A DNA stretch of 64,000 nucleotides from contig JAGTTS010000009.1 of the NCBI GenBank assembly GCA_018223375.1, positions 1 through 64,000 on the forward strand, in the 5' to 3' direction. Shown here in pieces: positions 7,015 to 15,513 of this stretch; within the stretch, counting starts at the first letter, position 1, and each line of letters opens with the position of its first letter. A program made the position numbers and the translations under genes. Origin of the DNA: Clostridiaceae bacterium Marseille-Q3526 (GTDB lineage Bacteria; Bacillota; Clostridia; Lachnospirales; Lachnospiraceae). The notes under the pieces were generated by a model, which saw nothing but the letters and a program-made list of their open reading frames with translations, did not search any database and had not been told where the DNA came from.

Positions 7015-8669
7015 ACATGACAGCAAATACATATAAGCCCGAACAGATAACCGCATTATACGCCCGTTTAAGTCAAGAGGACGCATTGGACGGGGACAGC
7101 AACAGCATTGTCAATCAAAAAGCAGTTTTAACAAAATATGCTTCGGATAACGGCTTTACAAATCCTGTATTCTTTATTGATGACGGCGTTTCCGGTGTAA
7201 CTTTTGACAGACCGAATTTTAACCGCATGATTGCAGAGATTGAAGCCGGAAATGTGGCGACAGTCATTGTCAAGGATATGTCCCGCTTGGGGCGTGATTA
7301 TCTGAAAGTCGGCTACTATACGGAAATCTTTTTTGTTGAAAGAGATGTACGCTATATCGCAATCAATGACGGCGTGGACAGCGCAAAGGGCGACAATGAT
7401 TTTACTCCTTTCCGAAATCTGTTTAACGATTTTTACGCCAAAGATACCAGTAAAAAAGTACGGGCAATCAAGAAAGCGCAGGGCATGGCAGGAGAACATC
7501 TGACTAAGCCGCCCTATGGCTATAAGGTAGACCCCAACGACAGAAAGAAATGGATTGTAGATGAAGAAGCTGCCGCTGTGGTAAAGCGAATTTTTGATTT
7601 ATGCGTTGCAGGAAAAGGACCTATGCAAATAGCGAAAATTTTGAAAGCTGACAAAGTGCTGACAACACGCGCTCATTATGCAAAGCAGAAAGGAAAATCA
7701 CTTCCCGATAATCCGTACAGTTGGAATGAAAGTACGATTGTAGCAGTTTTGGAGCGTATGGACTATTGTGGACATACGGTAAACTTTAAAAGCTATTCCA
7801 AATCCCACAAGCTGAAAAAGCGTATTCCCACCACAAAGGAACAGCAGGCAATTTTCCGCAACACCCATGAAGCAATCGTTGAGGAAGCTGTCTTTGAACG
7901 GGTACAGGAATTAAGGGCAAATAAACGCCGCCCCACAAAGACAGAGCGGCAGGGAATGTTTTCCGGCTTGGTATTCTGTGCGGATTGCGGAAGTAAACTG
8001 CACTTTGCCACCTGCAAGAGCTTTGACGGTTCACAAGACCATTACCGCTGTGCAAGATATAAAAGCAATACGGGAGATTGTACGGCACACTTTATCAGAG
8101 AAGAAGTCTTACGGAAAATCGTTCTCAACCGGATATTTGCCGTAACTGCCATGTTCTATGAGGACATCACTGCTTTTATGGAACTGATACAGAAGCAGCG
8201 GTTTGATGAAGCAGAAAAGGACATGAAACGCAAGCGGCGGGAGGTCGGACAGGCAAGAAAACGGATTGCAGAACTTGACCAGATTTTCAAGCGGATTTAT
8301 GAGGATGACATCAACGGCACAATCAGCCATGAGCGGTTTTTGAAGCTGTCCGCAGAATATGAAGCAGAGCAGAAAGAACTTACAGAAAAGGTAAAGGCAG
8401 AACAGCAAGAAGTCGATACCTACGAACAGAATAAAAGCGATTTTGACAGCTTCGCCGCCATTATCCGCAAATATGTGGGAATAACCGAATTAACTCCCAC
8501 TATTGTTAATGAGTTTGTAAAGAAAATCGTTGTCCATGCGCCGGAGAAGATAGACGGCAAGCGTTTTCAGAAAGTGGATATTGTCTTTAACTTCGTGGGA
8601 GAAATCCATTTGCCGACTGACCCACAGACGGAACAGAAAGAAACTGATAAACAGGAAAAGACGGCATAG
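7011..8669 (+). CDS. Large serine recombinase
   Basis: This 552-residue enzyme begins with a resolvase domain: ALYARLSQEDALDGDSNSI with the nucleophile Ser about residue 21, then DDGVSGVTFDRPNF and VKDMSRLGRDYLKVG. A recombinase domain (about 170-290), a zinc ribbon (CADCGSKL ... YRCARY ... C, about 320-360), a coiled coil and a DUF4368-like C-terminus follow. It should integrate and excise the element that carries it by recombining attP and attB. It is coupled to TnpW. It ends 81 bp before tRNA-Ser on the opposite strand, so the element's right end is probably between 8690 and 8722. Confidence 0.92.
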   Translation: MNMTANTYKPEQITALYARLSQEDALDGDSNSIVNQKAVLTKYASDNGFTNPVFFIDDGVSGVTFDRPNFNRMIAEIEAGNVATVIVKDMSRLGRDYLKVGYYTEIFFVERDVRYIAINDGVDSAKGDNDFTPFRNLFNDFYAKDTSKKVRAIKKAQGMAGEHLTKPPYGYKVDPNDRKKWIVDEEAAAVVKRIFDLCVAGKGPMQIAKILKADKVLTTRAHYAKQKGKSLPDNPYSWNESTIVAVLERMDYCGHTVNFKSYSKSHKLKKRIPTTKEQQAIFRNTHEAIVEEAVFERVQELRANKRRPTKTERQGMFSGLVFCADCGSKLHFATCKSFDGSQDHYRCARYKSNTGDCTAHFIREEVLRKIVLNRIFAVTAMFYEDITAFMELIQKQRFDEAEKDMKRKRREVGQARKRIAELDQIFKRIYEDDINGTISHERFLKLSAEYEAEQKELTEKVKAEQQEVDTYEQNKSDFDSFAAIIRKYVGITELTPTIVNEFVKKIVVHAPEKIDGKRFQKVDIVFNFVGEIHLPTDPQTEQKETDKQEKTA

Positions 8670-8692
8670 CCCTTGAACGGGGCTATACCGCC
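8662..8692 (+). terminator. Hairpin after the recombinase gene
   Basis: ATAGCCC (8666-8672) pairs with GGGCTAT (8680-8686), overlapping the TAG stop of the recombinase. There is no strong U tract, so termination is plausible but not certain. Confidence 0.4.
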
Positions 8693-8722
8693 TAATTGAA
8701 AAATATACTTCCTTGTAACCGG
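8690..8722. other. Probable right boundary of the integrated element
   Basis: Composition shifts here from AT-rich accessory DNA to chromosome, between the recombinase terminator and the tRNA-Ser terminator hairpin. Exact att core cannot be set because the left end is not identified in the window. Confidence 0.35.
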
Positions 8723-8745
8723 AAACCCTTGATTTACAAGGGTTT
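8723..8745 (-). terminator. Hairpin 3' of tRNA-Ser
   Basis: AAACCCTTG (8723-8731) and CAAGGGTTT (8737-8745) form a perfect 9-bp stem just past the tRNA on the minus strand. It most likely ends the tRNA transcript. Confidence 0.55.
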
Positions 8746-8749
8746 CAAG

Positions 8750-8839
8750 CGGAGACGGTGGGATTCGAACCCACGTGCCGGGATGAACCGACAAACGCAT
8801 TTCGAGTGCGCCGCGTTACGGCCTCTTCGCTACGTCTCC
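8750..8839 (-). tRNA. tRNA-Ser(CGA)
   Basis: On the minus strand GGAGACG pairs with CGTCTCC to make the acceptor stem. The anticodon stem GCGCA/TGCGT encloses CTCGAAA, giving anticodon CGA, and a long variable arm precedes GGTTCGAATCC. Length 90 and the long arm fit serine. CCA is not encoded. Confidence 0.92.
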
Positions 8840-8877
8840 TGATGTGGCCGCCTGTTCTTCCAGGCGGCACTTTTTCT

Positions 8878-8906
8878 ATTATACTAGACTTTTCTTCGTT
8901 TGTCAC
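8878..8906 (-). promoter_or_regulatory. Promoter of tRNA-Ser
   Basis: On the minus strand GTGACA (8901-8906) and TATAAT (8878-8883) are 17 bp apart, about 40 bp before the tRNA. A GCCGCCTG/CAGGCGGC stem (about 8847-8869) lies between promoter and tRNA. Confidence 0.65.
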
Positions 8907-9007
8907 CTGGTTTTGGACAATTATTTATCTATCAAATATATGACTCAGATATATTTCTCAATATATTTTAGATATACATTTTGTCCACCAGGCCGCCTGC
9001 CGTTCTC

Positions 9008-10477
9008 TTAACGCCTGCCGGCAAAGAACTGATCCAGGCCGTCTGCTATTCCCACTGCAATCCGAGACTGGTACTCCTCCTGCGAGAGCAGAAGCTCCTC
9101 CTGCTGATTGCTGAGAAAGCCTGTTTCCAGAGATGTGACGGGAACCTGGCTCCAATTGATCTCGCTGGAAGTATCCGTCTGTTTCACGCCCCTGTTCTTC
9201 GCACCTGCAGCCTGGCTGACGCTTCCCGCTATGCAGCTTGACAGAGCATAGCTTTCAGAAGCCAAATCTCCGTTGTAGGGATTTCCGGAGGACTGGCAGG
9301 ACGCCAGGACGCCTGTAACAGAGGTGCTTTCCTGGCTGTGGGCATGAATGTGGATCAGCGCCCCTGCTCCGCTCTTTTCTGCCAGCCTGGCTCTCTCTGC
9401 CCAGCTCATATTCACATCGTTGCTCTCCCTGGTCATGATTACCTGGTAGCCTCTCTCTGTCAGAACCTGCTTTGTCTTTTCTGCAATGGCCAGCGTAACG
9501 TCGCACTCGCGGACTCCCAGGAAGCTTCCCACTGCTCCCGCTTCCATTTTCTGGCTCATTCTGGAGGACTCAGGGCCTGCAGACTCTTTTCTGATGTTCT
9601 CTTTATTCTGGTGGCCTGCGTCAATCACTACCACAGGTCCCTGGCCAATTGGCTGGATTTCTCCCTCCGACGCAGCTCTCACCAGTCCGTCGTCCTCTGA
9701 CGCTGCGGCAGCACGAACTCCGGCCGTGCTGTCCGGCTCCGGTTCCGGCTGTTTCACTGCCACAAACTGATTTGATACATAGCACTCGGTTCCCTCATAG
9801 ACAACGCGGCTCCACTCTCCGTTCTCGCCTGTTCTCTGCAGTGCGTCTCCTGTCTTCAGCTGAACGATAATCCGGCTCTCTGTCTGGCTTTCAGCCCGAA
9901 GGTTTACTCCGTCTCCCTGAACAACCACCTGGTCATCCCTGGTTTCAAAGCCATTGGCAGTGGTCAGATCATTTTCCACCTGTCCGATCTCCGGCTCCTC
10001 CTGCGGCGTTCCGAAAACACCCAGCCTGTTTAACTGGCTGTCGGTCAGCCCTGCAAGCGTATCGTTTAAATAGATCGCCGGATTCTCCGGAAGAGGCTCT
10101 GTTTTCATTCCCGGTTCCATTCCTTCTTCCATGCCTTCCTGGATCGCGTCCGGTTCTCCTTCCTGCGTCCGTGTCCTTCTCTGCGGTGCCTGCGCCAGAT
10201 TCTCCTTCTCTTCCTCAGCGGATATAGGCTCTGGCGTCTGAAGTCCCAGCAGAGCCGGATTGCTGAAAAAGCTTCCCAGGCCGAAAACTCCGGTCATACA
10301 CACGAGAAAAAGAGCGGAGAGCAGAGCTCCCGCCCGGCGCTTCTCCTGGCGCCGGCGATCCGAAAAACTCTGCTTTCTGCTTCTGCCTTTTCCTTCCTTT
10401 TTTTCCAGACTGCAGGATGAACCTGAGGAACTATTCTCTCTCAGGTGTTTCTTCCCTGCTCCTTTTCTGCCAATCAC
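9008..10477 (-). CDS. N-acetylmuramoyl-L-alanine amidase with SH3 domain
   Basis: This 489-residue protein has a basic N-terminus, one membrane segment (about 48-71), an acidic low-complexity linker, a bacterial SH3 domain (GDGVNLRAESQTESRIIVQL, about 185-245) and a C-terminal Amidase_3 domain: IDAGH zinc ligand, IHIHAHS second His, and LETGFLSN with the catalytic Glu. It should cut the amide between muramic acid and the stem peptide outside the membrane. The GTG start overlaps the mnmA TGA (GTGA) behind GGGGGAGG, so it is coupled to mnmA although functions are unrelated. Exported and membrane-tethered by prediction. Confidence 0.9.
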   Translation of the reverse strand: MIGRKGAGKKHLRENSSSGSSCSLEKKEGKGRSRKQSFSDRRRQEKRRAGALLSALFLVCMTGVFGLGSFFSNPALLGLQTPEPISAEEEKENLAQAPQRRTRTQEGEPDAIQEGMEEGMEPGMKTEPLPENPAIYLNDTLAGLTDSQLNRLGVFGTPQEEPEIGQVENDLTTANGFETRDDQVVVQGDGVNLRAESQTESRIIVQLKTGDALQRTGENGEWSRVVYEGTECYVSNQFVAVKQPEPEPDSTAGVRAAAASEDDGLVRAASEGEIQPIGQGPVVVIDAGHQNKENIRKESAGPESSRMSQKMEAGAVGSFLGVRECDVTLAIAEKTKQVLTERGYQVIMTRESNDVNMSWAERARLAEKSGAGALIHIHAHSQESTSVTGVLASCQSSGNPYNGDLASESYALSSCIAGSVSQAAGAKNRGVKQTDTSSEINWSQVPVTSLETGFLSNQQEELLLSQEEYQSRIAVGIADGLDQFFAGRR

Positions 10478-11553
10478 AGTATCGTACCTCCCCCGGCCAC
10501 ATACTCGCCGTCATAAAATACAACGGCCTGGCCTGGTGTTACAGCCCTCTGGGGCTCGTCAAATTCACATTCCACTAAATCAGGCCCAAGCTCCCTGACT
10601 GTGCAGAGGGCTCCCTTATGGCCGTAGCGGATCTTAGCTGTAAAACGCATTTCCCGGCCGTGCAGGCCGTCCACTGCCATCCAGTTCAGACGGCTGCAGC
10701 GAAGCGTCTTTGAAAATACGTCCTGGCTGTCCCCGATTACCACTTCGTTGGTCTCCGGCCTCAGCTCCACCACAAACACAGGGCGTCCCATAGACAGGTT
10801 CAGCCCCTTTCTCTGGCCGATGGTGTAGTGAATCAGCCCCTTATGACGGCCTAATATACGTCCGTTCTGATCCACGAAATTTCCCTCCGGAAGCTCTTTA
10901 TCCATATCTTCAGCAATAAACTTCGCATAGTCGTGGTCAGGAATAAAGCAGATTTCCTGGCTGTCCGGCTTATTGGCTGTCTGAAGATCCAGCTCCCTGG
11001 CCATGGCGCGGATCTCGTCCTTGGTAAATTCTCCCACCGGCATCAGGGTATGGGAGAGCTGCTCCTGAGTCAGGCTGTAAAGAGCATAGGTCTGATCCTT
11101 TTCTGCTGTCGCAGATTTACGCAGAGCGAAGCGGCTGTTTGGAAGCTGCTCAATCCTGGCGTAATGGCCTGTGGCAATGTAGTCGGCTCCAATGTCAAGA
11201 CTTCTCTTTAACAGCGCCTCCCATTTCACATACCGGTTGCAGGCAATACAGGGATTGGGAGTCCGGGCGTTCAGGTACTCGTCTACAAAGTAATCCATGA
11301 CATGTTTTCGAAACTCTTTTTTAAAGTTCATCACATAGTAGGGAATTTCAAGCTTTGACGCCACTCTTCTGGCGTCGTCCACTGCGCTTAAGCCGCAGCA
11401 GCCTCCGTTCTCCTCCTCTGTCTGGCGATCCTCATCCTGCCAAATCTGCATGGTCACGCCGATTACGTCATAGCCCTGTTTTTTTAAAAGCCAGGCAGCC
11501 ACGGAGGAGTCGACTCCTCCGGACATGCCTACTACTACCTTCCTCTTTTCCAT
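10474..11553 (-). CDS. mnmA: tRNA-specific 2-thiouridylase MnmA
   Basis: A 359-residue enzyme that adds sulfur to C2 of U34 in Lys, Glu and Gln tRNAs, using ATP and a sulfur carrier. Seen are the PP-loop GMSGGVDSS near the start, the catalytic Cys in NPCIACNRYVKW (about 100), the second Cys in SQEICFIPDHDY (about 200) and the C-terminal barrel (GQAVVFYDGE). I chose the ATG at 11553 because the PP-loop follows directly and the upstream frame overlaps nifU. Only 4 bp separate it from nifU; nifS lies further upstream, so sulfur supply and use are in one operon. Confidence 0.95.
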   Translation of the reverse strand: MEKRKVVVGMSGGVDSSVAAWLLKKQGYDVIGVTMQIWQDEDRQTEEENGGCCGLSAVDDARRVASKLEIPYYVMNFKKEFRKHVMDYFVDEYLNARTPNPCIACNRYVKWEALLKRSLDIGADYIATGHYARIEQLPNSRFALRKSATAEKDQTYALYSLTQEQLSHTLMPVGEFTKDEIRAMARELDLQTANKPDSQEICFIPDHDYAKFIAEDMDKELPEGNFVDQNGRILGRHKGLIHYTIGQRKGLNLSMGRPVFVVELRPETNEVVIGDSQDVFSKTLRCSRLNWMAVDGLHGREMRFTAKIRYGHKGALCTVRELGPDLVECEFDEPQRAVTPGQAVVFYDGEYVAGGGTIL

Positions 11554-11557
11554 GGAA

Positions 11558-11995
11558 TTAATACTCTTCTTCCTCTTCTTCCTCGCTGATATCAGACTTG
11601 GGCTTCTCCAGTCCCTCGATCTGAATTCCATTCTTCTCCGCATAGTCCCAGAGAGCTGCGTGAATCGCCTCCTCTGCTAAAAGGGAACAGTGAACCTTTA
11701 CTGGCGGAAGTCCGTCCAGCGCCTCCATAACGGCCTTATTCGTCACCTGCATGGCCTCCTGGATAGATTTTCCCTTTACAAGCTCTGTAGCCATACTGCT
11801 GGTAGCCACAGCTGCTCCGCAGCCAAAGGTTTTAAACTTCACGTCTCTGATAATCTGATTCTCGTCAATGTCCAGGTAAATTCTCATGATATCGCCGCAC
11901 TTAGCGTTTCCTACGGTACCTGTTCCGCTGGCATTCTCTATCTCTCCCACGTTTCTCGGGTTCTGGAAATGATCCATTACTTTCTCTGAATACAT
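11558..11995 (-). CDS. nifU: Fe-S cluster scaffold NifU/IscU
   Basis: A 145-residue NifU N-terminal/IscU-type scaffold. The three conserved cysteines are in GNAKCGDIMRI, FKTFGCGAAVATSS and VKVHCSLLAEEAI. It holds a nascent Fe-S cluster built with sulfur from the cysteine desulfurase encoded upstream. The C-terminus carries an unusually acidic tail of about ten Glu residues (EEEEEEE). The start at 11995 has AGGAG nine bases upstream. The order nifS-nifU-mnmA is common in clostridia. Confidence 0.93.
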   Translation of the reverse strand: MYSEKVMDHFQNPRNVGEIENASGTGTVGNAKCGDIMRIYLDIDENQIIRDVKFKTFGCGAAVATSSMATELVKGKSIQEAMQVTNKAVMEALDGLPPVKVHCSLLAEEAIHAALWDYAEKNGIQIEGLEKPKSDISEEEEEEEY

Positions 11996-12106
11996 AGCAA
12001 TTCTCCTATTCTGCTTTATCTATATTAAGTTCTGATTTATGTTCCGCTTTATCCTCTGCCGCAGCTGTTTTTAAAGATCTGGAAACGTATCCCAGAGGCA
12101 GACTGC

Positions 12107-13291
12107 CTATCTGCCCTGGTGCTTAACAAAGTCCTCATAGAGCGGGGACATGGAGCGGAGTCTCTCCACAATCTTCTTAATGCTCTCCACCGTGTAGTCT
12201 AACTGCTCCTTTGTAATCTCCTCGTTTAAGGTAAGGCGAAGAGAGCCGTGGGCAATCTCGTGAGGCAGTCCGATCGCTAACAGCACGTGGGACGGATCAA
12301 GAGATCCCGAGGTACATGCCGAACCGCTGGATCCGCAGATACCGTCCATGTCAAGCATAATTAACAGGGATTCGCCCTCAATAAACTGGAAGGCAAAGTT
12401 AGCGTTATTGGAGAGACGGTCCACCGGATGGCCGTTGAGCCTGGTGTAGGGAACCTCCTTAAGGACACGGTCAATGAGATAATCTCTCAGCTCCCGCTCT
12501 CTTCTGGTGCGCTCCTCCATGGTAGCCATGGCAATCTCGCACGCCTTGCCAAGTCCCACGATGCCCGGAGTGTTCTCCGTGCCGCCGCGGCGCTTTCTCT
12601 CCTGGGCTCCTCCATGGATAAAGGAATGCGATTTCACGCCTGTTCTGATATAGAGGAAGCCGATTCCCCTGGGGCCGTTCAGCTTGTGGCCGCTGGCGCT
12701 GAGCATGTCAATGTGGCACTCGTCCACCTGAATCGGCAGATGGCCAAAGGCCTGAACCGCGTCTGTGTGGAACAGGATTCCATGCTCCTTCGCAATGGCG
12801 CCGATCTCCTTGATGGGCTGAATGGTTCCAATCTCATTATTCGCAAACATGATGGAAATTAAAATGGTCTCCGGACGGATGGCCTTCTTAAGCTCCTCTA
12901 ATTTTACAACGCCGTTCTCATCCACATCCAGGTATGTTACCTCAAACCCTCTGCTCTCCAGATACTGGCAGGTATGAAGAATCGCGTGATGCTCTATTTT
13001 CGATGTAATAATGTGGTTTCCCTTTGCCTGGTAGGCCTCTGCCGTCGCTACTAAAGCCCAGTTGTCAGACTCAGTTCCTCCTGCTGTAAAGTAAATCTCA
13101 TTGGTCTTGGCGCCTAAAGACTTCGCAATGGTCTCTCTGGCGTCTGCAATGGCCTTCTTGGGACCTGCTGAGAAATCATATACAGAAGAAGGGTTTCCAT
13201 ACTGCTCTGTAAAATATGGAAGCATAGCCTCCACTACCTCTGGGCGCGCCTTGGTGGTCGCCGCATTATCAAGATAAATAAACTGTTTCAT
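12107..13291 (-). CDS. nifS: Cysteine desulfurase NifS
   Basis: A 394-residue PLP enzyme that converts cysteine to alanine and leaves a persulfide. The start at 13291 (MKQFIYLDNAATT) follows GGCGG; the open frame runs 17 codons further without support. Seen are GGTESDNWAL, KIEHHAIL with the PLP-stacking His, SASGHKLNGPRG with the Schiff-base Lys, and the mobile catalytic Cys in GSSGSACTSGSLDPSHVL (group I type). It supplies sulfur to NifU and MnmA, encoded downstream. Promoter at 13354-13381. Confidence 0.95.
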   Translation of the reverse strand: MKQFIYLDNAATTKARPEVVEAMLPYFTEQYGNPSSVYDFSAGPKKAIADARETIAKSLGAKTNEIYFTAGGTESDNWALVATAEAYQAKGNHIITSKIEHHAILHTCQYLESRGFEVTYLDVDENGVVKLEELKKAIRPETILISIMFANNEIGTIQPIKEIGAIAKEHGILFHTDAVQAFGHLPIQVDECHIDMLSASGHKLNGPRGIGFLYIRTGVKSHSFIHGGAQERKRRGGTENTPGIVGLGKACEIAMATMEERTRRERELRDYLIDRVLKEVPYTRLNGHPVDRLSNNANFAFQFIEGESLLIMLDMDGICGSSGSACTSGSLDPSHVLLAIGLPHEIAHGSLRLTLNEEITKEQLDYTVESIKKIVERLRSMSPLYEDFVKHQGR

Positions 13292-13353
13292 TTTAAATCC
13301 GCCTTTCGTTTTATTTTGTAGGAATAAAGGTAAAAGCTTCATCTACGTTTACT

Positions 13354-13381
13354 ATTATATAGGAATTTCTGGGAAACACAA
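13354..13381 (-). promoter_or_regulatory. Promoter of the nifS-nifU-mnmA operon
   Basis: Minus strand TTGTGT (13376-13381) and TATAAT (13354-13359), 16 bp spacing, about 65 bp before the nifS start in the divergent gap with the flippase gene. Confidence 0.6.
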
Positions 13382-13442
13382 GTAGTAATAATTCTTATTT
13401 ATAAAAATATAATAATATTAATTCCCCGTACCGGGTGTTTTT

Positions 13443-14990
13443 ATGAAAAAGAATCCCCTGATTACAGGAACTATTCTTCTGACAGGAGCCGGATTTCTAA
13501 GCCGCATCCTGGGATTTTTTTACCGCATTTTTCTGTCCCGGGCCATTGGGGCGGAGGGACTGGGCGTCTACCAGATGGTATTTCCCATTCATTCTATCGC
13601 CTTTGCCCTCTGCTGCGGAGCCATCCAGACTTCCATCTCCCGCCTGGTAGCCAGAAATGAGCAGCTGGGAAGGGCCGCCCTGCGGACAGGGCTTTTCATT
13701 TCCCTGTCCATCTCCGCAGTCCTCACTCTTCTCATCTGGCAGGCTTCCCCCTGGCTGGCCCGCTTCGTCCTCTTAGAGCCTGCCTGCGGCCCTCTGCTCC
13801 CTGTCATGGCTTTGTCCATCCCGTTTTCTTCCATTCACGCCTGCATCTGCGGCTACTATTATGGTATGAAGCGGACCGCCGTTCCGGCACTGTCCCAGAT
13901 GGCAGAACAGCTTGTCCGCATGGGAGCGGTCTTTCTCATGGTTCAGGTGCTGACTGAAAACGGCCGCCCTGTCACTGTCTCCGTGGCTGTCTGGGGCATG
14001 ATGATCGGCGAAGCGGCTTCCGCTGTCTACAGCTATCTGACCTACGCGGCCTCAGAGACGGGAAAGCTGAAGAGGCAGACGGGCAGACAGCCGGAAAACC
14101 GGCAGGCCTCTTTTTTTCAGATGGCGGGGCCTCTCATGGCTATGGCCGTCCCCCTCATGGGAAACCGGCTGATTTTAAACTGCCTGCAGAGTCTGGAAGC
14201 CATCTTCGTGCCTAACCGGCTGATTGCTTTCGGACTGAGCCATTCTGACGCCCTGAGCCTGTACGGAGTTCTGACCGGCATGGCCCTGCCCTTTATTTTC
14301 TTTCCCTCCGCCGTCACCAATTCCCTGGCCGTAGTCCTGCTTCCCACTGTGGCAGAGGCCCAGGCTCAGGACAACAGCAGCCGCATCGAAAAGACCATCG
14401 CCGCTGCGCTGCGCTACAGCCTCTATATGGGAATTTTCTGCATCGGCCTGTTCACGCTTCTGGGCCCTGATCTGGGAATGACTGTTTTCCGCAATCAGAC
14501 AGCCGGACAATATATTGCCGTTCTGGCATGGCTCTGCCCTTTTATGTACATTTCCACCACTATGGGAAGCATTTTAAACGGCCTCGGAAAGACTTCCTCC
14601 GTTTTTCTCCACAACGCAGTCTCCATGCTGGTCAATCTGGCCTTCGTGGTATTCGGAATTCCCCGCATGGGAATGAGGGCCTATTTTTACGGACTTCTGC
14701 TCAGCGAGCTGCTGCTGGCTCTTCTGCACCTGCGCTGCCTGCATAAAGCGGTCCGCGTCTCCATAGAACCATGGGAAATGATTGTAAAGCCCTGTCTGTG
14801 CCTGGCCGCCGCCGCAGGACTTTTAAAGCTCTGTGCTCCCGCCCTGGCGTCTCTCAAAGCGGCAGGCATGAACGAATTCCTGTGTCTGGCCGGACAGGGC
14901 GCCGTCGTCAGCGCCGGATATGGCGGCCTGCTGTGGCAGATGCACAGAGCACGGCGCAGGCAAAACCGCAGCAGCCGCTTTGACAGCTGA
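13443..14990 (+). CDS. SpoVB/MurJ-like polysaccharide flippase
   Basis: A 515-residue integral membrane protein with about 14 hydrophobic segments, starting MKKNPLITGTILLTGAGFLSRILGFFYRIFLSRAIGAEGLGVYQM. This N-terminus is the signature of stage V sporulation protein B and related MVF flippases, which export lipid-linked peptidoglycan or spore-cortex precursors. It reads away from nifS and is followed by a terminator, so it appears monocistronic. SpoVB versus a general cell-wall flippase cannot be separated by sequence alone. Confidence 0.88.
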   Translation: MKKNPLITGTILLTGAGFLSRILGFFYRIFLSRAIGAEGLGVYQMVFPIHSIAFALCCGAIQTSISRLVARNEQLGRAALRTGLFISLSISAVLTLLIWQASPWLARFVLLEPACGPLLPVMALSIPFSSIHACICGYYYGMKRTAVPALSQMAEQLVRMGAVFLMVQVLTENGRPVTVSVAVWGMMIGEAASAVYSYLTYAASETGKLKRQTGRQPENRQASFFQMAGPLMAMAVPLMGNRLILNCLQSLEAIFVPNRLIAFGLSHSDALSLYGVLTGMALPFIFFPSAVTNSLAVVLLPTVAEAQAQDNSSRIEKTIAAALRYSLYMGIFCIGLFTLLGPDLGMTVFRNQTAGQYIAVLAWLCPFMYISTTMGSILNGLGKTSSVFLHNAVSMLVNLAFVVFGIPRMGMRAYFYGLLLSELLLALLHLRCLHKAVRVSIEPWEMIVKPCLCLAAAAGLLKLCAPALASLKAAGMNEFLCLAGQGAVVSAGYGGLLWQMHRARRRQNRSSRFDS

Positions 14991-15006
14991 AAGGCAGAAA
15001 ACAGAC

Positions 15007-15043
15007 AAAGCCTCCGGAGAGAATACGCTCCGAGGGCTTTTCT
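15007..15043 (+). terminator. Terminator after the flippase gene
   Basis: AAGCCTCCGGAG pairs with CTCCGAGGGCTT and is followed by TTCTT. It sits 17 bp past the stop at 14990. Confidence 0.6.
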
Positions 15044-15077
15044 TGGCTGCAGTCAATTCTGCAGTCCGCCTTATTTT

Positions 15078-15455
15078 TTACTGCTTCGCTGCCACCGCTT
15101 CCATTTCCATCAGTACGTCCTTAGGAAGTCTCGCTACCTCTACACAGGATCTGGCCGGGCAGGCGTCCTTAAAATATTCGGCGTAAATCTCGTTGATTTT
15201 TCCGAAATCATTCATATCCTTAATAAATACTGTGGTTTTTACCACCTGGTCCATCGTGGCTCCCGCTGCGGCCAGAAGATTCTTCACGTTCTCCATTACC
15301 TGTCTGGCCTGGCCTTCGATTGTCCCTGCAATCTCTCCTGTAGCCGGGTTGACAGGAATCTGGCCGGAAGTGTAAACCATTCCGTTTACCTCGATAGCCT
15401 GGGAGTAGGGTCCGATAGCTGCCGGCGCTTTCTCTGTGCTGATTACCTGTTTCAT
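15078..15455 (-). CDS. ridA: RidA/YjgF family enamine/imine deaminase
   Basis: A 125-residue protein of typical RidA length. Family signatures are AIGPYSQAIEVNGMVYTSGQIP at the N-terminus and the active-site Arg in CPARSCVEVARLP. It hydrolyses reactive 2-aminoacrylate and related imines formed by PLP enzymes. The ATG at 15455 follows AGGAGG. It converges on the flippase gene and has no obvious operon partner; the S1-domain gene lies 58 bp upstream on the same strand. Confidence 0.95.
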   Translation of the reverse strand: MKQVISTEKAPAAIGPYSQAIEVNGMVYTSGQIPVNPATGEIAGTIEGQARQVMENVKNLLAAAGATMDQVVKTTVFIKDMNDFGKINEIYAEYFKDACPARSCVEVARLPKDVLMEMEAVAAKQ

Positions 15456-15513
15456 AGTTTTTTCCTCCTGATAAATAATAATTAAAATGCAAGACCGCTG
15501 TTTTCAGCCGCCG

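Noticed and set aside
10474..14990. tRNA-thiolation operon as something novel
   Set aside because: nifS-nifU-mnmA order is well known in clostridia; only the coupled amidase is slightly unusual.
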